NCBI GenBank assembly: GCA_013215465.1
Contig: JABSOW010000020.1
Span: forward strand, 30,529 to 94,528
Direction of reading: 5' to 3'
Length of the DNA: 64,000 nt
Origin: Colwellia sp.
GTDB taxonomy: Bacteria; Pseudomonadota; Gammaproteobacteria; Enterobacterales; Alteromonadaceae
Of this stretch, positions 54,889 through 63,925 are shown in pieces. Below the pieces are notes generated by a model. The model searched no databases, was not told the DNA's origin, and saw only the letters and a program-made list of their open reading frames with translations. A program made the position numbers and the translations under genes. Position 1 is the first letter of the stretch; the number at the start of each line of letters is the position of its first letter.

Positions 54889-56805
54889 ATGGAATTATTA
54901 AGAATAGCCAATGGCGAGTTAGCCTTTGGGACAGATAAAATTTTAGATAAAGCAGACTTAAGTATACAAACCGGTGAACGTATTTGTTTAGTTGGTCGTA
55001 ATGGTGCGGGCAAGTCTACTTTGATGAAAGTGTTGATGGGCTTTCAAAACCTAGATGATGGTCAGATATTAAAATCGAGCACCATGTTAATGGCGATGCT
55101 AGAACAAGATCCGCCAGAGTCTTCTGATGTTAATGTATTTGATTATGTTGCCCAAGGGGTAAAAGAAAATGCTGATATACTTAGTCGTTATCACAGTTTA
55201 ATTCACATAATTGGTGAAGATCCTAGTGAGAGAAATCTTAACAAGTTAGCCAAAGTGCAAGATGAATTAGAACAAGCCAATGCGTGGCAAGACGAGCAAC
55301 GCATTGAGCAAGTGATGAGCACATTATCGTTAGATGCTGATGCTAAAATTTCAGACCTATCTGGTGGTTGGCTGCGTAAAGTTGCACTGGCTAAGGCGTT
55401 AGTAACTAACCCTGATATTTTATTATTAGATGAGCCGACTAACCATTTAGATATTGCCAGTGTTTTATGGTTAGAAAAATTTCTAAAAGACTTTACTGGT
55501 ACCATTATTTTTATCAGTCATGATAGGGCGTTTATTCGTGGCTTATCAACACGTATTTTAGACCTTGACCGTGGTAAATTAAAAAGTTACCCCGGTGATT
55601 ATGATTTGTATATCGAGCAAAAACAGCATGACTTACAAGTTGAAGAGCAACAAAATGCCTTATTTGATAAACGCCTTGCTGAAGAAGAAGTATGGATACG
55701 TCAAGGGGTAAAAGCGCGTCGTACCCGTAATGAGGGCAGAGTAAGATCGTTAGAAAAATTACGTTTAGAACGTACCGCTCGCCGTGAAGTGCGTAATCAA
55801 AGTACTATGAATATTACTCAGGGTGATCGTTCAGGTAAATTAGTGTTTGAAGCAAAAGATGTTACTGTCGCTTTTGACGGTAAGGTTATCATTGAAAAGC
55901 TTAATTTACTGATTACCCGTAATGATCGCTTGGCATTCATTGGCGCTAACGGCACTGGTAAATCAACCTTAATTAAGCTTATTATGGAAAATCTTAAGCA
56001 GACTAGTGGTGAAATGCGCTCAGGGGTTAACTTAGAAGTAGCCTACTTTGATCAACATCGTGAAGCCTTAGATTTAAACCTAACGGTGCAAGAGATTGTT
56101 GGCGAAGGCAAGCAAGAAGTGATGGTTAATGGCAGGTCACGTCACGTGTTAGGCTATTTACAAGACTTTCTCTTTAGCCCTAAACGCGCACGTACACCAG
56201 TGAAAGCATTATCAGGTGGTGAAAAAAATCGTTTACTATTGGCTCGGTTGTTTCTACGTCCAAGTAATTTACTGATCCTCGATGAGCCCACCAATGATTT
56301 AGACATAGAAACGTTAGAGCTACTCGAAGAAGTAGTTGCAAATTATTCAGGAACGGTTATTTTAGTTAGCCATGATCGTGATTTTGTTAATAACTGTGTC
56401 AATACTTGCCTTTATTTTGATGGTACCGGCCGTATCAATCAAATTGTTGGTGGCTATGATGATGTTGATAGTTATTTAGCGTTAAAAGAAGAACAGCGTC
56501 AGCAACATATCGCCGCGGAAAATAAAAAAGTAACGCCGCAAAGTAAAACCGCGTCAGCGAATAAAGAAGTCGCAAAGGTTGCCAAAAAAAAATTATCTTT
56601 TAAAGAAACTAAAGAGTTAGCTGAGCTACCTGAAATAATAGATAACTTAGAAAACACAATTGCTGATTTACAAGAACAAGTTAATCAAAGTGATTTTTTT
56701 AGCAAAGATGAACAATATACTCAAAATATATTGAACCAGCTTAGCGAAAATGAGTCAAAACTCGACCTTGTCTACAGCAGATGGCAAGAGCTAGATGAGC
56801 TTTAA
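54889..56805 (+). CDS. uup: ABC-F ATPase Uup
   Basis: 638 aa, two ABC domains without membrane part. First: GRNGAGKST, LSGGWLRKVALAKAL, LLLDEPTNHLD; second: GANGTGKSTLIKL, LSGGEKNRLLLARLF, LILDEPTNDLD. The basic linker (KARRTRNEGRVRSLEKLRLE) and a C-terminal coiled coil (residues ~560-638, with ELPEIIDNLENTIADLQEQV) are those of Uup. ABC-F proteins act on ribosomes or branched DNA; Uup lowers precise excision of transposons. Lies 20 bp after the DUF836 gene. Confidence 0.94.
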   Translation: MELLRIANGELAFGTDKILDKADLSIQTGERICLVGRNGAGKSTLMKVLMGFQNLDDGQILKSSTMLMAMLEQDPPESSDVNVFDYVAQGVKENADILSRYHSLIHIIGEDPSERNLNKLAKVQDELEQANAWQDEQRIEQVMSTLSLDADAKISDLSGGWLRKVALAKALVTNPDILLLDEPTNHLDIASVLWLEKFLKDFTGTIIFISHDRAFIRGLSTRILDLDRGKLKSYPGDYDLYIEQKQHDLQVEEQQNALFDKRLAEEEVWIRQGVKARRTRNEGRVRSLEKLRLERTARREVRNQSTMNITQGDRSGKLVFEAKDVTVAFDGKVIIEKLNLLITRNDRLAFIGANGTGKSTLIKLIMENLKQTSGEMRSGVNLEVAYFDQHREALDLNLTVQEIVGEGKQEVMVNGRSRHVLGYLQDFLFSPKRARTPVKALSGGEKNRLLLARLFLRPSNLLILDEPTNDLDIETLELLEEVVANYSGTVILVSHDRDFVNNCVNTCLYFDGTGRINQIVGGYDDVDSYLALKEEQRQQHIAAENKKVTPQSKTASANKEVAKVAKKKLSFKETKELAELPEIIDNLENTIADLQEQVNQSDFFSKDEQYTQNILNQLSENESKLDLVYSRWQELDEL

Positions 56806-56861
56806 TCAATGTAGGTTGGAACTTTCTCCGACAATAAATAAAGAAGAGTTTAAGTAGTAAA

Positions 56862-58691
56862 ATGAGCAAAATAGTAAAAAATATAATCGCTTTAAGCGTT
56901 AGCAGTGCGCTAAGCATAAGTTTTATTCATAATGTAAATGCTGCTACTTACCAAATAAATGATAAAGGGGCAGCAAGCAAGCTAAGATACACCTATGCCC
57001 AGCAGCAAAATTCTACTGGTAATATGGCAATCTCCGGTACTAGCCTTTATAACTTTCCTGTGCAGTTTCAGTATTTTGATGAAGATGATTTTAAAGACAT
57101 ACGAAATTATGCCCTTGTTCGCTATACAAGCGTACATGCATTAAATGATATTGAAGACTTTGATGCACTAAAAGCAGGAGACCCTACGGCAAATGATTTA
57201 GCTTGGGTGGTTCGTTGGTTACAAGATACACAGTCAGGAAAAGGTCGTAATATCGGCTATCAAAAAGTCGGTGATACTATTGCCATGACCAACCTAGCTG
57301 GCGTTAGTGACGATTATAACCTGTGGGATGAAACTTTTGTCGGCACAGATGAACTGACTCGTTCAACTATTGATATTGTTAGTGGTATTACTGACGGCGG
57401 CGTTTCATATGGCACGGCAACTGCGCCCTATTTGCCCGGAGAAATCTTCACCGACTCAGATGATGAAGAGCATACCTTTTGGCTGAGAGCATATGGTATT
57501 CGCGGTTTCTTCTCTTATGATCAAGGCGCACAAATTCATCCAGTTGTCCCTTTTGAAACCCAATATGGCGGCGGTGAATCGGCTGTTTTAGATGTTAATG
57601 AAGCTGGAATAGCGGTTGGTTTTAGTAGTTATAAGGTATCTCAAAATTTTGCAGATTATGCTGATGATTGTCGATCGAAATTACCAAGTGACTTACCAAA
57701 TGATCTACCTGATGACGCTTGCTTAGCTCAAGCGATACTGCAGTCACCGCACACTGTTTATCATACAATGGCGCTTAAAGCGACCTTAGATGAAAATGCT
57801 AACCCTGTCGTTGAACAATTAGGCTTGTTAGTTGAGCCTCATACTGATGATGAACGCGTTTATTCAAGTTATGCGCTAGCGGTTAACAGTAGCGGAGTGG
57901 GCGTAGGTTATGCAGATGGTTTTCATGATGAAACAGTAACAGAGCCAAAAGTAGACGAAAGAAGAGTTTTCCAAAATTCGTCTAGACAGATAGAAAACTA
58001 CCAATTTGCGGTAGCATATAAAAACGATGAAGTTATTGATCTTACGGGTGACCACGCTAATAAACGAAGCTCTCGGGCTTACGATATAAATGATGCAGGC
58101 ATTGCGGTAGGGCATATAAGTAAAGTTATAAATGGTAAGCTGGTACAAAAGTTTTTTTATGTTGATACTTCGGTGGCAACAGAAGCAATAGCGATGGTAA
58201 CCCCAACTGACTACTTTACTGGCTCAGACAGTACTGCTAGGGCAATAAATAATAATGGTTTGGTGGTTGGTGAAGGGGAAATTGAAACGCATAATGAAAG
58301 TAGTCAAAACCCGCGAAGAACTGCCGCCTTTGTTTATGATATAAACGATGATATCTTTACCAACTTGAATGATCTTATTCCCTGTTCCAAGCGCTTAATA
58401 TACGATATTATTGAAGCTCGCGGTATTAATGATGCTGGTATAATTTCTGCTAGTGCCATTGTAAAAGTCGATCGTCTTGATGCTAAAGGTGAGCCGATGT
58501 TAGATGATAGCGGTAACCCTTTAAAAGAAGATGTGATACGTGCTATTAGCCTTGAACCTATGTCTGATGATGGTGAAACATGTACCGCAGAAGAAGAAGG
58601 AAAAGTGATACGTAAAGGGGCTGGATTTGGTTTTGGTTCATTGTTTGCACTTATCTCATTATTTGGTTTACGTGGTAAATTTACCAAATAA
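56862..58691 (+). CDS. DUF3466 family exported protein
   Basis: 609 aa. Signal peptide (IALSVSSALSISFIHNVNAA), several repeats of the type A-DIN-x-AG-I-AVGH (for example VLDVNEAGIAVGF, YDINDAGIAVGHI, AINNNGLVVGEG, ARGINDAGIISAS). This is the DUF3466 beta-propeller-like repeat. The tail GAGFGFGSLFALISLFGLRG followed by KFTK has a Gly-rich stretch, a hydrophobic helix and a basic end, as in GlyGly-CTERM sorting signals (rhombosortase). No rhombosortase is visible here. Terminator follows. Confidence 0.85.
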   Translation: MSKIVKNIIALSVSSALSISFIHNVNAATYQINDKGAASKLRYTYAQQQNSTGNMAISGTSLYNFPVQFQYFDEDDFKDIRNYALVRYTSVHALNDIEDFDALKAGDPTANDLAWVVRWLQDTQSGKGRNIGYQKVGDTIAMTNLAGVSDDYNLWDETFVGTDELTRSTIDIVSGITDGGVSYGTATAPYLPGEIFTDSDDEEHTFWLRAYGIRGFFSYDQGAQIHPVVPFETQYGGGESAVLDVNEAGIAVGFSSYKVSQNFADYADDCRSKLPSDLPNDLPDDACLAQAILQSPHTVYHTMALKATLDENANPVVEQLGLLVEPHTDDERVYSSYALAVNSSGVGVGYADGFHDETVTEPKVDERRVFQNSSRQIENYQFAVAYKNDEVIDLTGDHANKRSSRAYDINDAGIAVGHISKVINGKLVQKFFYVDTSVATEAIAMVTPTDYFTGSDSTARAINNNGLVVGEGEIETHNESSQNPRRTAAFVYDINDDIFTNLNDLIPCSKRLIYDIIEARGINDAGIISASAIVKVDRLDAKGEPMLDDSGNPLKEDVIRAISLEPMSDDGETCTAEEEGKVIRKGAGFGFGSLFALISLFGLRGKFTK

Positions 58692-58719
58692 ACCTTTTTT
58701 TTGAGTGAATCTTTATTTT

Positions 58720-58746
58720 AAAAAGCACCTTTATGGTGCTTTTTTA
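58720..58746 (+). terminator. Rho-independent terminator after DUF3466 gene
   Basis: AAAAAGCACC (58720-58729) pairs with GGTGCTTTTT (58735-58744) around TTTAT, followed by further T. Confidence 0.9.
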
Positions 58747-58884
58747 GTTTTTGACGGAATTTAAATATCTTGATCAATCAAATAGTTAATTAAATTTAGA
58801 TAAATAGCATCGTTACAACATTGTTTTTTTGTTATTAATTAACTAGGTTTACTCTAAGGATGACAACATAAGGAGCGTGCGTTA

Positions 58885-59061
58885 ATGATGAATAGGCAAA
58901 AACGAGACCGCCAAGATAGGGCGCATACACGAGGTTACCAAGCAGGTATATCTGGACGTTCTAAAGAACATTGCCCTTACCAGAGTAGTGTTATTAAATC
59001 TCAATGGTTAGGTGGTTGGCGTGAAGCCATAGAAGATAGACAGCAAGGTCTATATAAATAA
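58885..59061 (+). CDS. rmf: Ribosome modulation factor
   Basis: 58 aa: MMNRQKRDRQDRAHTRGYQA, GISGRSKEHCPYQSSVIKSQ and WLGGWREAIEDRQQGLYK. Nearly the whole length aligns with E. coli RMF (KRQKRDR, RGYQAGIxGRSKExCPYQ, RSQWLGGWREA). RMF dimerises 70S ribosomes to 100S in stationary phase. AAGGAG lies upstream of the ATG at 58885. Convergent with fabA, as in other gammaproteobacteria. Short, hence easy to miss. Confidence 0.95.
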   Translation: MMNRQKRDRQDRAHTRGYQAGISGRSKEHCPYQSSVIKSQWLGGWREAIEDRQQGLYK

Positions 59062-59129
59062 GCAAATAATAAATAAACAACCAAGTGATTTATTTTTTTT
59101 GTTTAGGTGTATTCATTTAGAATATATCA

Positions 59130-59155
59130 ATAAGCCCAGCATTTGCTGGGCTTAT
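59130..59155. terminator. Bidirectional terminator between rmf and fabA
   Basis: Perfect 12-base inverted repeat: ATAAGCCCAGCA - TT - TGCTGGGCTTAT, with T-rich sequence after it (and A-rich in the other direction). It can end both rmf and fabA transcripts. Confidence 0.85.
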
Positions 59156-59211
59156 ACATTTTTAGACTCATCCTTCTACGTGCTCAGGACGTACAGAGGC
59201 TCATATCTTAA

Positions 59212-59733
59212 CTAGAACTTTGACGTATCCGTAAATAAACCTACTTTTAAATCTTTCGCAGTATAAATTTCACGACCATCAACACTTACGCTACCATCGG
59301 CAAGGCCCATATATAGTCTACGTTTAATAACTCGCTTAAAGTCTATTTTAAAAGTAACCTTTTTAGCGGTAGGTAAAATTTGGCCAGTAAACTTAACTTC
59401 ACCCACACCTAAAGCACGACCCTTACCTGGACCACCTGTCCATGCTAAGAAAAAGCCTACTAATTGCCACATTGCATCTAGGCCTAAACAACCTGGCATT
59501 ACTGGGTCGCCTTTAAAGTGACAATCAAAAAACCACAAATCTGGATTAATATCTAACTCAGCAATAATACAACCTTTACCGTTTTCACCGCCTTCTTCGG
59601 TAATAGTCAATATGCGATCCATCATTAACATGTTACCTGAAGGAAGTTGAGAGTTTCCTTCTCCAAACATTTCGCCAGTACCCGCTTTAATCAAATCTTC
59701 TTTGCTGTATGAATTTTGTTGTGCCATTGCCAT
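59212..59733 (-). CDS. fabA: 3-hydroxydecanoyl-ACP dehydratase/isomerase FabA
   Basis: 173 aa. Active-site His in [20 protein letters not shown] (His72), Asp86 in [13 protein letters not shown]. It dehydrates 3-hydroxydecanoyl-ACP and isomerises to the cis-3 form, starting unsaturated fatty acids. Conserved through the family's length. A near start (ATG two codons in) is equally plausible. The 380 bases upstream contain the promoter but no clear FabR or FadR site that I can fix. Confidence 0.96.
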   Translation of the reverse strand: MAMAQQNSYSKEDLIKAGTGEMFGEGNSQLPSGNMLMMDRILTITEEGGENGKGCIIAELDINPDLWFFDCHFKGDPVMPGCLGLDAMWQLVGFFLAWTGGPGKGRALGVGEVKFTGQILPTAKKVTFKIDFKRVIKRRLYMGLADGSVSVDGREIYTAKDLKVGLFTDTSKF

Positions 59734-60020
59734 AACTGTATTGCCTATTAAAAGTAAGCTAGTAAAAAGTTATTTATTAAAAATCACTTAAACTTAAATA
59801 GTGAGCTAATAAAAATCATCTGGTAAATATCTACGGGGCTACTTTAGCGAACACTTGTACACTAAACAACTCCGAACAGTAAAAAAATGCTTATTTTAAT
59901 GATAAAAATAAAACTTTCTTTTACAAGTATAGCTAAAGAGCTTATTGCAATATTAAACGGGCAGAGTAACATAGTGTTTATATTCATGTTATTTAAAAAT
60001 GTCGGCACGAGAATTTCGAG

Positions 60021-60072
60021 GGTATATACCTAGCTCTAGCTGAATCAGGCATCTTCAAGTGGAATGGGTATA
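60021..60072. repeat. Dispersed palindromic repeat, copy 4
   Basis: GGTATATACC...CTGAATCAGGCATCTTCAAG then TGGAATGGGTATA. The right half is the conserved end. It lies about 40 bases upstream of the small gene at 60112; the region 59734-60020 before it holds the fabA promoter region and no other gene. Confidence 0.65.
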
Positions 60073-60111
60073 ATAGCAAGTGGGCACTGGACTAGATGTA
60101 TTGAGAATAAG

Positions 60112-60378
60112 ATGGATGAACAGGTAAAAAATAAAAAAACGGCAATGACCAATGCTGAAAAGCAAAAAAAATACCGTGAGCGGCAAAAAGAGCTTGGTAA
60201 ACAAGAAATGCGCGGTTATTTGTCACCAGAGGCTAAAGTATGCTACCAATTAATTTCAGATCAAACAAATTGGTCTGACAGTGTTATCTTAAGTAATGCT
60301 GTGCGTTTAACTTATGCGGCATATAAAAATGGTCAAATAGGGTTGTTAAATAGTTGGCTAAAAAATAATGAATTGTAA
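60112..60378 (+). CDS. Small basic protein, possible ribbon-helix-helix
   Basis: 88 aa from the ATG at 60112. Lys/Arg-rich N-terminus (MTNAEKQKKYRERQKELGKQ) followed by EMRGYLSPEAKVCYQLISDQ and a helical part (DSVILSNAVRLTYAAYKNGQ). The short basic strand plus two helices suggests an RHH DNA-binding fold like small phage or plasmid regulators. The frame is open upstream to 60064 inside the repeat, but there is no ribosome site for that start. Twenty bases before uvrY, possibly co-transcribed. Function unknown. Confidence 0.6.
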   Translation: MDEQVKNKKTAMTNAEKQKKYRERQKELGKQEMRGYLSPEAKVCYQLISDQTNWSDSVILSNAVRLTYAAYKNGQIGLLNSWLKNNEL

Positions 60379-60398
60379 GTAATAAAAGGCAAATTATA

Positions 60399-61043
60399 TT
60401 GATAAATATATTATTAGTTGATGATCATGAATTAGTACGAACAGGTATTAGTAAAATATTGAATGAAGTGAAAGGCTTCAAAGTTATTAATGAATGTGAA
60501 ACGGGCGAAGAAGCGATAAAGTTTTGTCGTAAAACTGAACCCGATGTTATTTTAATGGATATGGACATGCCTGGTATGGGCGGGTTAGAAGCAACAAAGA
60601 AGATTTTACGCTTTGCTCCTGATGCCAAAGTGATTGTACTAACTGTCCATACAGAAGAGCCATTCCCAACAAAGGTTATGCAAATAGGCGCGGCGGGTTA
60701 TTTAACCAAGGGCACAGCGCCAAATGAAATGGTTAATGCTATTAGGGCGGTAAATAGTGGTCAGCGTTATTTACCTGCGAAAATAGCCCAACAAATGGCA
60801 CTAAGCAAGTTTAAGTCAGCAGAAGAAAGCCCTTTAAAGACTCTGTCGGATAGAGAGCTTCAAATCATGCTAATGATCACACGTGGTGAAAAGGTAACTG
60901 ATATATCTGAGGATTTGCATTTAAGCACCAAAACGATTAATAGTTATCGCTATCGTATGTTTGAAAAACTAGACGTTAGTAATGATGTTGAGTTAACTCA
61001 CTTGGCTATTCGCCACGGTATGATAAATACAGAAAAGTTATAA
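60399..61043 (+). CDS. uvrY: Response regulator UvrY/GacA
   Basis: 214 aa. Receiver domain with DD (residues 8-9), phosphorylatable Asp54 (VILMDMDMPGMGG) and Lys near 103 (GYLTKG), and C-terminal LuxR-type HTH (LSDRELQIMLMITRGEKVTD, HLSTKTINSYRYRMFEKL). Partner of BarA; drives csrB/csrC-type small RNAs in gammaproteobacteria. Start is TTG at 60399, with AAAGG upstream. Two bases before the uvrC start, one operon. Confidence 0.94.
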   Translation: MINILLVDDHELVRTGISKILNEVKGFKVINECETGEEAIKFCRKTEPDVILMDMDMPGMGGLEATKKILRFAPDAKVIVLTVHTEEPFPTKVMQIGAAGYLTKGTAPNEMVNAIRAVNSGQRYLPAKIAQQMALSKFKSAEESPLKTLSDRELQIMLMITRGEKVTDISEDLHLSTKTINSYRYRMFEKLDVSNDVELTHLAIRHGMINTEKL

Positions 61044-61045
61044 TT

Positions 61046-62938
61046 TTGTCTGTCACTAATAATAAAGAGCAACCCTCAAACTTTGATCATGAAGCCTTTT
61101 TAAATTCAGTAACTGAGCAGGCGGGTGTGTATCGCATGTATAACCATGAACAAACGGTTATCTATGTTGGTAAAGCAAAGCAGTTAAAAAAGCGCCTTAT
61201 TAGTTACTTTCGTCAAGATGTTGGCTCAGTTAAAACTAAAGCGCTGGTTAAACAAATTTGCGCGATTGATGTTACCGTCACCCATACGGAAGGGGAGGCG
61301 TTGATCCTTGAAAATAATTACATTAAAAAATATCAGCCCAAATACAATATTTTACTGCGCGATGATAAATCATATCCTTACCTATTAATTACTGACCATA
61401 AACATCCTAAATTGGGTTTGCACCGCGGTGGTAAACGTATTAAAGGAGATTATTTTGGCCCATATCCTAGCGTTGGAGCTGTGTGGGAAAGTTTGCGTTT
61501 AATGCAGAAGATTTTTCCTATTCGCCAATGTGAAGACAGTTACTATAGAGCGAGATCGCGCCCTTGTTTGCAATATCAATTAGGACGTTGTTTAGCCCCC
61601 TGCGTAGATAAAATATCAGATGAAGATTATCAGCAGCAAGTCTCTTTAGCTAAATTGTTTTTAAAAGGTAAAAGTTCAATGGTTATTGAGCAATTAGTTA
61701 CGCGTATGGAGTTGGCTAGCGCTCAATTAAATTTTGAATTTGCTGCTAAATATCGAGATCAAATTACCACGCTACGTAAAGTTCAACAGCAACAATATGT
61801 CAGTGGTATTGCGGCTGAAATGGATGTTATTGGTTTGTATAGAATAAAATCTCAAGCCTGTGTTCATTTACTGATGATTCGTGACCATAAAATACTCGGC
61901 AGCAAAAGCTATTTTCCTGTGGTGCCAAATGAAACCAGTGACGAAGAGATCATTCAAGCCTTTATTGGCCAACATTACTTAGGAAATTCTTTAGGTGAGG
62001 GAGTAAGCGAAGGTAACATTCCTAAGGAAATTGTTGCCATGCATACTTTTGAGCAACTAGATGAACTTGCATCATTACTTTCCAAACAGGCTGAACATGA
62101 TGTTAAAATTTCTACTAAAAGTCGTTCAGAGCGCCGCCAGTATTTAAAACTGGCGACAACCAATGCCCAAACAGCTTTAGTTACTCGCAATAGTCATAAA
62201 GAATCAATGCAAGCACGCTTTGTTGCCTTAAATGAAGTATTTGAGCTTTCTAATGGTATTAACCGTATAGAGTGTTTTGATATTAGCCATACCATGGGCC
62301 AACAAACTATTGCCTCAAATGTGGTCTTTAATCAAGACGGGCCAGTAAAATCAGATTATCGTCGCTATAACGTTCATGGTATAACACCAGGCGATGATTA
62401 CGCAGCTATGGCTTTTGCGTTAAATAAACGTTATGGCAAGCTCAAAGCACAAGATACCGAGTCGTTAAAAAAACTACCTGATATTGTCTTTATTGATGGT
62501 GGCAAAGGCCAATTAGCAAAAGCGGAAGATTTTTTTGCCGAGTTAACCGCGAAGCAAGGTTTAAATAGAATACCTTTATTAGTCGGTGTTGCTAAAGGGG
62601 AGTCACGTAAACCGGGATTAGAAACACTTATTCTAGCAGGTTCCCACCAATTGATATCACTTCCTGCTATATCTCCGGCGTTACACTTGGTACAACATAT
62701 TCGTGATGAATCACATCGCTTTGCCATAGCAGGTCATAGAGCGAAAAGGCAAAAAGTGAGCAAAAAATCAATACTTGAAAATATTGAAGGAGTGGGGGCT
62801 AAAAAACGCCAAGCTTTATTAACTTTTTTAGGCGGTATGCAAGAAGTAAAAAATGCAGATCTTGCTGAATTAGAAAAAGTCCCTGGTATTAGCAAAATAT
62901 TAGCGAAAAACATTTATAATGCTTTGCATGATAAGTAG
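61046..62938 (+). CDS. uvrC: UvrABC system protein C
   Basis: 630 aa. N-terminal GIY-YIG nuclease (AGVYRMYNHEQTVIYVGKAK, residues ~24-100), Cys-rich CLQYQLGRCLAPC, UVR helical motif (FEFAAKYRDQITTLR near 230), RNase H-like nuclease (RIECFDISHTMGQQTIASNV, VFIDGGKGQL), tandem HhH at the C-terminus (ILENIEGVGAKKRQALLTFL and VPGISKILAKNIY). Makes the 5' and 3' incisions in nucleotide excision repair with UvrAB. TTG start at 61046, three bases after the uvrY stop. Confidence 0.96.
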   Translation: MSVTNNKEQPSNFDHEAFLNSVTEQAGVYRMYNHEQTVIYVGKAKQLKKRLISYFRQDVGSVKTKALVKQICAIDVTVTHTEGEALILENNYIKKYQPKYNILLRDDKSYPYLLITDHKHPKLGLHRGGKRIKGDYFGPYPSVGAVWESLRLMQKIFPIRQCEDSYYRARSRPCLQYQLGRCLAPCVDKISDEDYQQQVSLAKLFLKGKSSMVIEQLVTRMELASAQLNFEFAAKYRDQITTLRKVQQQQYVSGIAAEMDVIGLYRIKSQACVHLLMIRDHKILGSKSYFPVVPNETSDEEIIQAFIGQHYLGNSLGEGVSEGNIPKEIVAMHTFEQLDELASLLSKQAEHDVKISTKSRSERRQYLKLATTNAQTALVTRNSHKESMQARFVALNEVFELSNGINRIECFDISHTMGQQTIASNVVFNQDGPVKSDYRRYNVHGITPGDDYAAMAFALNKRYGKLKAQDTESLKKLPDIVFIDGGKGQLAKAEDFFAELTAKQGLNRIPLLVGVAKGESRKPGLETLILAGSHQLISLPAISPALHLVQHIRDESHRFAIAGHRAKRQKVSKKSILENIEGVGAKKRQALLTFLGGMQEVKNADLAELEKVPGISKILAKNIYNALHDK

Positions 62939-63013
62939 CTATATCTAGTTACTTAACCTGTGTAGAATAAAAGAAAATGCTTATTATTAAGCTGGTTGTA
63001 AAAGTAAGAGACT

Positions 63014-63595
63014 ATGTGGACATTACCTAATCAAATAACGTTATTTCGGATCATATTGATCCCTATTTTTCTGATTGTTTTCTATTTACCTTTATCGTGG
63101 AGTCATTTTGGCGCTTTTGCCATTTTTTGGTTAGCGGCTGTTAGTGACATACTCGATGGTTATCTCGCTAGAAAATTAAATCAGTCCTCAGCTTTTGGTG
63201 CCTTTATTGACCCTGTAGCAGATAAACTTATGGTTGTTGCTGCGCTAGTGATGATAGTGCATGATTATCAAACTTGGTTAGTGGCTATCCCTGCCATCAT
63301 TATGATTGCGCGAGAAGTGTTTATTAGCGCCTTAAGAGAGTTTATGTCTTCTCGTGGTAAACGAGACATTGTTGCGGTTTCTAACATGGGTAAATATAAA
63401 ACTGCCGCGCAAATGTTAGGTATTATGGGATTGATATGGCGACCTGATTACGATATACCGCTATATTTCTTTTACTTTCCCCATGTAATATTAAATTATG
63501 CCTCTTATGCATTTTATTTTATTGCTACCGTTTTGACACTTTCAACGTTAATTGATTATTTTAAAGCCGCATGGCCAGAGCTAAAAGAAAATTAA
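63014..63595 (+). CDS. pgsA: CDP-diacylglycerol-glycerol-3-phosphate 3-phosphatidyltransferase
   Basis: 193 aa, about four to five membrane helices. The CDP-alcohol phosphotransferase motif D-x2-DG-x2-AR-x8-G-x3-D-x3-D is complete in SDILDGYLARKLNQSSAFGA followed by FIDPVADKL. It makes phosphatidylglycerol phosphate, the committed step to PG and cardiolipin. Sits downstream of uvrC in the classical uvrY-uvrC-pgsA order and before tRNA-Gly. N-terminal MWTLPNQITLFRIILIPIF typical. Confidence 0.95.
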   Translation: MWTLPNQITLFRIILIPIFLIVFYLPLSWSHFGAFAIFWLAAVSDILDGYLARKLNQSSAFGAFIDPVADKLMVVAALVMIVHDYQTWLVAIPAIIMIAREVFISALREFMSSRGKRDIVAVSNMGKYKTAAQMLGIMGLIWRPDYDIPLYFFYFPHVILNYASYAFYFIATVLTLSTLIDYFKAAWPELKEN

Positions 63596-63626
63596 ATAAT
63601 CGGTAAAACGAAACAGGCTTTAGTTA

Positions 63627-63683
63627 TATACCCGTTTCACTTGAAGATGCATGAAACGAGCATCTTCAAGTAGAGCGGGTATA
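63627..63683. repeat. Dispersed palindromic repeat, copy 5 (minimal)
   Basis: A 57-base hairpin: arms 63627-63650 and 63660-63683 match in 22 of 24 positions around a 9-base loop. Ends in TATACCCG/CGGGTATA. This is the simplest form of the family and shows its two arms most clearly. The rest of 63596-63925 is non-coding and leads to the tRNA. Confidence 0.75.
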
Positions 63684-63925
63684 GCATCACTTTTACTATA
63701 AAAATGTTAGCAATGATGATTTAAAGTTAAAATAAACAGCAAACAAGACGTTTTTTGAGCATTCGATATAAAAAAGGAATTAAATGGTTGACTGAAAAAT
63801 ATTTAGATGTAGAATGCGTTTTCGTTGACAGGGAGTCAGCAAGTAAAGCAAGTTTAGCTAAGTTGGTGTAACATCATCTTACTAATCGCTTTATTAAAAT
63901 TTGTAATTGTTGAATATTAAATTAA

